Shown piece after piece: positions 49,889 to 51,175 of a stretch of DNA of 51,175 nucleotides. Numbering within the stretch: the first letter of the stretch is position 1; each line of letters begins with the position of its first letter. The DNA lies in NCBI GenBank assembly GCA_014647935.1, contig BMQD01000030.1, positions 1 through 51,175 on the forward strand. The letters run 5' to 3'. The stretch comes from Planomonospora parontospora. Its GTDB lineage: Bacteria; Actinomycetota; Actinomycetes; Streptosporangiales; Streptosporangiaceae. Under the pieces are notes generated by a model that was not told the DNA's origin, did no database searches, and saw only the letters and a program-made list of their open reading frames with translations. Position numbers and translations under genes: made by a program.

Positions 49889-50884
49889 ATGGCTTTGACG
49901 ATCCATCTCGGCGTGGCCGAGCTGGCGACGACGAGGTTTTCCGTCTCGCCGCTGTCGGAGACGGTGGCGGGCCTGCAGCAGTTGAGCGGCCGCGACCGCA
50001 ACCCGGTCAACCTGCGGTGGCTGCGCTGGGCGGCCGACGAGCTCGCCCGTCGGCCCCTCGACCTGTCGCACACATGGCCGCTGCTCGTCAGCGACCGGCC
50101 GAGCTGGCCGGAGTTCCTCGTCCCCGCCCCGTCCGGCGCGGGGTCGTCCATCGACGATGAGCTGGCCGTGCTGCGGAGAACGACGGCCCGCCAGGTGCGG
50201 GCCAGCCTCCGGCGCGTCTTCGGTGAACGGCTCCCCGATGTGGCCGCCACGCTCGCCGCCCGGCCGGCGGCTGGTCTGCGGACGATCGCCGCGGAGCTGC
50301 GCGCGGCGCACGAGCGGCTCGTCGCGCCGCACTGGCCCCGGATCCGGGCCGTGCTCGATGCGGACGTCGGCCACCGTGCCAGGCGGCTGGCCGCAGGCGG
50401 TGCCGAGAGGCTGTTCGCCGACCTGCATCCGGATCTGCAGTGGTGCGATGGCCGGCTGATGCTGGGAGGAGAGCGCTGGCGCGCCGAGCGCGTGGTGAAT
50501 CGCGGTCCGGGCGGGCTGGTCCTCATCCCGGTCGTTCTCGGCTCGCCGTACGTGCTGGTCAAACAGAGCACGTCCACGCAGACCACGGTGCGCTATCCGG
50601 CGCGGGGCGTCGGAGCGCTGTGGACGGCGGGGACGCGGCCGTCCGCGGGGAGCACGGTCCGGTTGCTCGGCCGGGTGCGGGCCGAACTGCTTGAGACGCT
50701 CCGGTCGCCCGCGACGACGACGGAGCTGGCTCGTGCGCTCGGTGTCACACCCAGCGCGGTCTCGCAGCACCTCGGAGTGCTGCGCGAGAGCGGGCTCGTC
50801 GCGCGCGAGCGCTGCGGGCGCAACGTCCTGTACATGACGACCGCGCTGGGGGCGTCCTTGTGCGGGACGCCTCCCGGTGGCTGA
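49889..50884 (+). CDS. ArsR-type regulator with DUF5937-like N-terminal domain
   Basis: A 331-residue regulator. Residues 1-240 form an actinobacterial domain I associate with DUF5937 (TIHLGVAELATTRFSVSPLSETV), and residues ~255-325 a C-terminal ArsR winged helix (RAELLETLRSPATTTELARALGVTPSAVSQHLGVLRESGLVARERCGRNVLYM). Such proteins usually sit divergent to MFS exporters, as here, and probably sense the exported compound through the N-terminal domain. The only cysteines (WCDG, RCGR, LCGT) do not form a classical metal site. ATG at 49889; no strong Shine-Dalgarno, so it may be leaderless (TACATAAT lies 14 bp upstream). Confidence 0.87.
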   Translation: MALTIHLGVAELATTRFSVSPLSETVAGLQQLSGRDRNPVNLRWLRWAADELARRPLDLSHTWPLLVSDRPSWPEFLVPAPSGAGSSIDDELAVLRRTTARQVRASLRRVFGERLPDVAATLAARPAAGLRTIAAELRAAHERLVAPHWPRIRAVLDADVGHRARRLAAGGAERLFADLHPDLQWCDGRLMLGGERWRAERVVNRGPGGLVLIPVVLGSPYVLVKQSTSTQTTVRYPARGVGALWTAGTRPSAGSTVRLLGRVRAELLETLRSPATTTELARALGVTPSAVSQHLGVLRESGLVARERCGRNVLYMTTALGASLCGTPPGG

Positions 50885-51033
50885 GCGGGCGTCCGGATGC
50901 GGGACCGGCCGGGACGCCGTGTCTCAACGGCCCGGATCGGATGATGGGAAGGAAACCGCTGACGAACCTCGCTTCGAGGGGGGCACGACGTCGGCGCCGG
51001 TGCTGACAGCGGCCCGAAGCCATCAGGGACGAC

Positions 51034-51075
51034 AAAAAGCCCCAGGCTCTCGGCTGAGGCCGTGAGCTGGGGCTT
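51034..51075 (-). terminator. Intrinsic terminator of the right-edge tRNA
   Basis: An 8-bp outer stem AAGCCCCA/TGGGGCTT (51037-51044 with 51068-51075), with further pairing inside, is followed by a T5 run on the minus strand. It lies about 40 nt downstream of the right-edge tRNA-Val. The 150 bp between the ArsR gene and this element hold no convincing gene. Confidence 0.85.
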
Positions 51076-51114
51076 GACCTCCCGTTCGACCGGGAAGAAC
51101 CCGGTCGTGGAGCG

Positions 51115-51175
51115 TGGTGGACGATACAGGGATTGAACCTGTGACCTCTTCCGTGTCAGGGAAGCGCTCTCCCGC
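51115..51175 (-). tRNA. tRNA-Val (GAC), partial, cut by the window end
   Basis: The 61 visible bases, including the encoded CCA, the T arm and the anticodon arm with GAC, are identical to the corresponding part of the tRNA-Val at 3234-3308. The 5' part lies beyond the window. It has its own terminator, different from that of the first copy. Confidence 0.93.

Noticed and set aside
50877-51065. A 62-codon open frame before the right-edge tRNA
   Set aside because: It overlaps the tRNA terminator and has no coding signs.

Overview
The window is GC-rich actinobacterial chromosome. Evidence: dense high-GC genes with many GTG starts, a Gly-Cys-Val type tRNA array, a cobalamin riboswitch in front of a class Ia ribonucleotide reductase (as known from Streptomyces), divergent glgC/glgM as in mycobacteria and streptomycetes, and families such as DUF5685. 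A Streptosporangiales-type actinomycete is my best guess from gene content, but no marker in the window settles the genus.

Layout. 0-3.1 kb (minus): a four-gene unit of two tandem paralogous membrane/coiled-coil proteins, a DCC thiol protein and pyroglutamyl peptidase. 3.2-3.7 kb (minus): tRNA-Gly, tRNA-Cys, tRNA-Gly, tRNA-Val. 3.7-9.4 kb: a large secreted amidase, a small leaderless-type gene plus glmS, and an orphan TctC-like lipoprotein. 9.4-14.4 kb: B12 riboswitch, terminator, nrdA, nrdB and an MscS channel. 14.4-16.0 kb: a MarR regulator with a cysteine cluster, divergent from a secreted protein whose promoter carries clear palindromes. 16.0-20.6 kb: a pentapeptide-type membrane protein with DUF5685, a crotonase lacking both hydratase glutamates, and a heptad-repeat coiled-coil protein. 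20.7-23.1 kb: glgC and glgM, which share a 49-bp divergent promoter. 23.1-27.6 kb: OsmC, a degenerate CbiX-like protein, GNAT, and an MHS transporter with a divergent GntR regulator.

27.7-31.4 kb is a tryptophan/kynurenine-like block: an alpha/beta hydrolase (kynurenine formamidase type) with an extra dehydroquinase-like N-terminus and a repeat-derived insertion, an Lrp regulator, a tryptophan 2,3-dioxygenase homologue lacking the usual active-site His, and a DapA-family aldolase. 31.5-36.3 kb: Nei glycosylase, DUF2809, hydrolase, RibD-like reductase and two LysR regulators. 36.5-41.4 kb: an accessory redox block with a LuxR-type regulator, four translationally coupled genes (two SnoaL-like proteins, a hydrolase, an NmrA-like protein), then an SDR-MerR pair behind a MerR-type promoter. 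41.6-51.1 kb: a STAS protein, a GCS2 ligase, a secreted protein, an FUSC transporter, RecQ, a PD-(D/E)XK-like protein, an MFS exporter and a divergent ArsR regulator. The right edge cuts a second tRNA-Val(GAC) that matches the first.

The most unusual items are the formamidase fusion beside an altered TDO, the Cys-cluster MarR/secreted-protein pair with visible operators, the gene-conversion patch in the tandem paralogues, and several compact regulatory regions. I see no phage, transposase, CRISPR array or classical defence island. All assignments come from reading the sequence; no database search was run.
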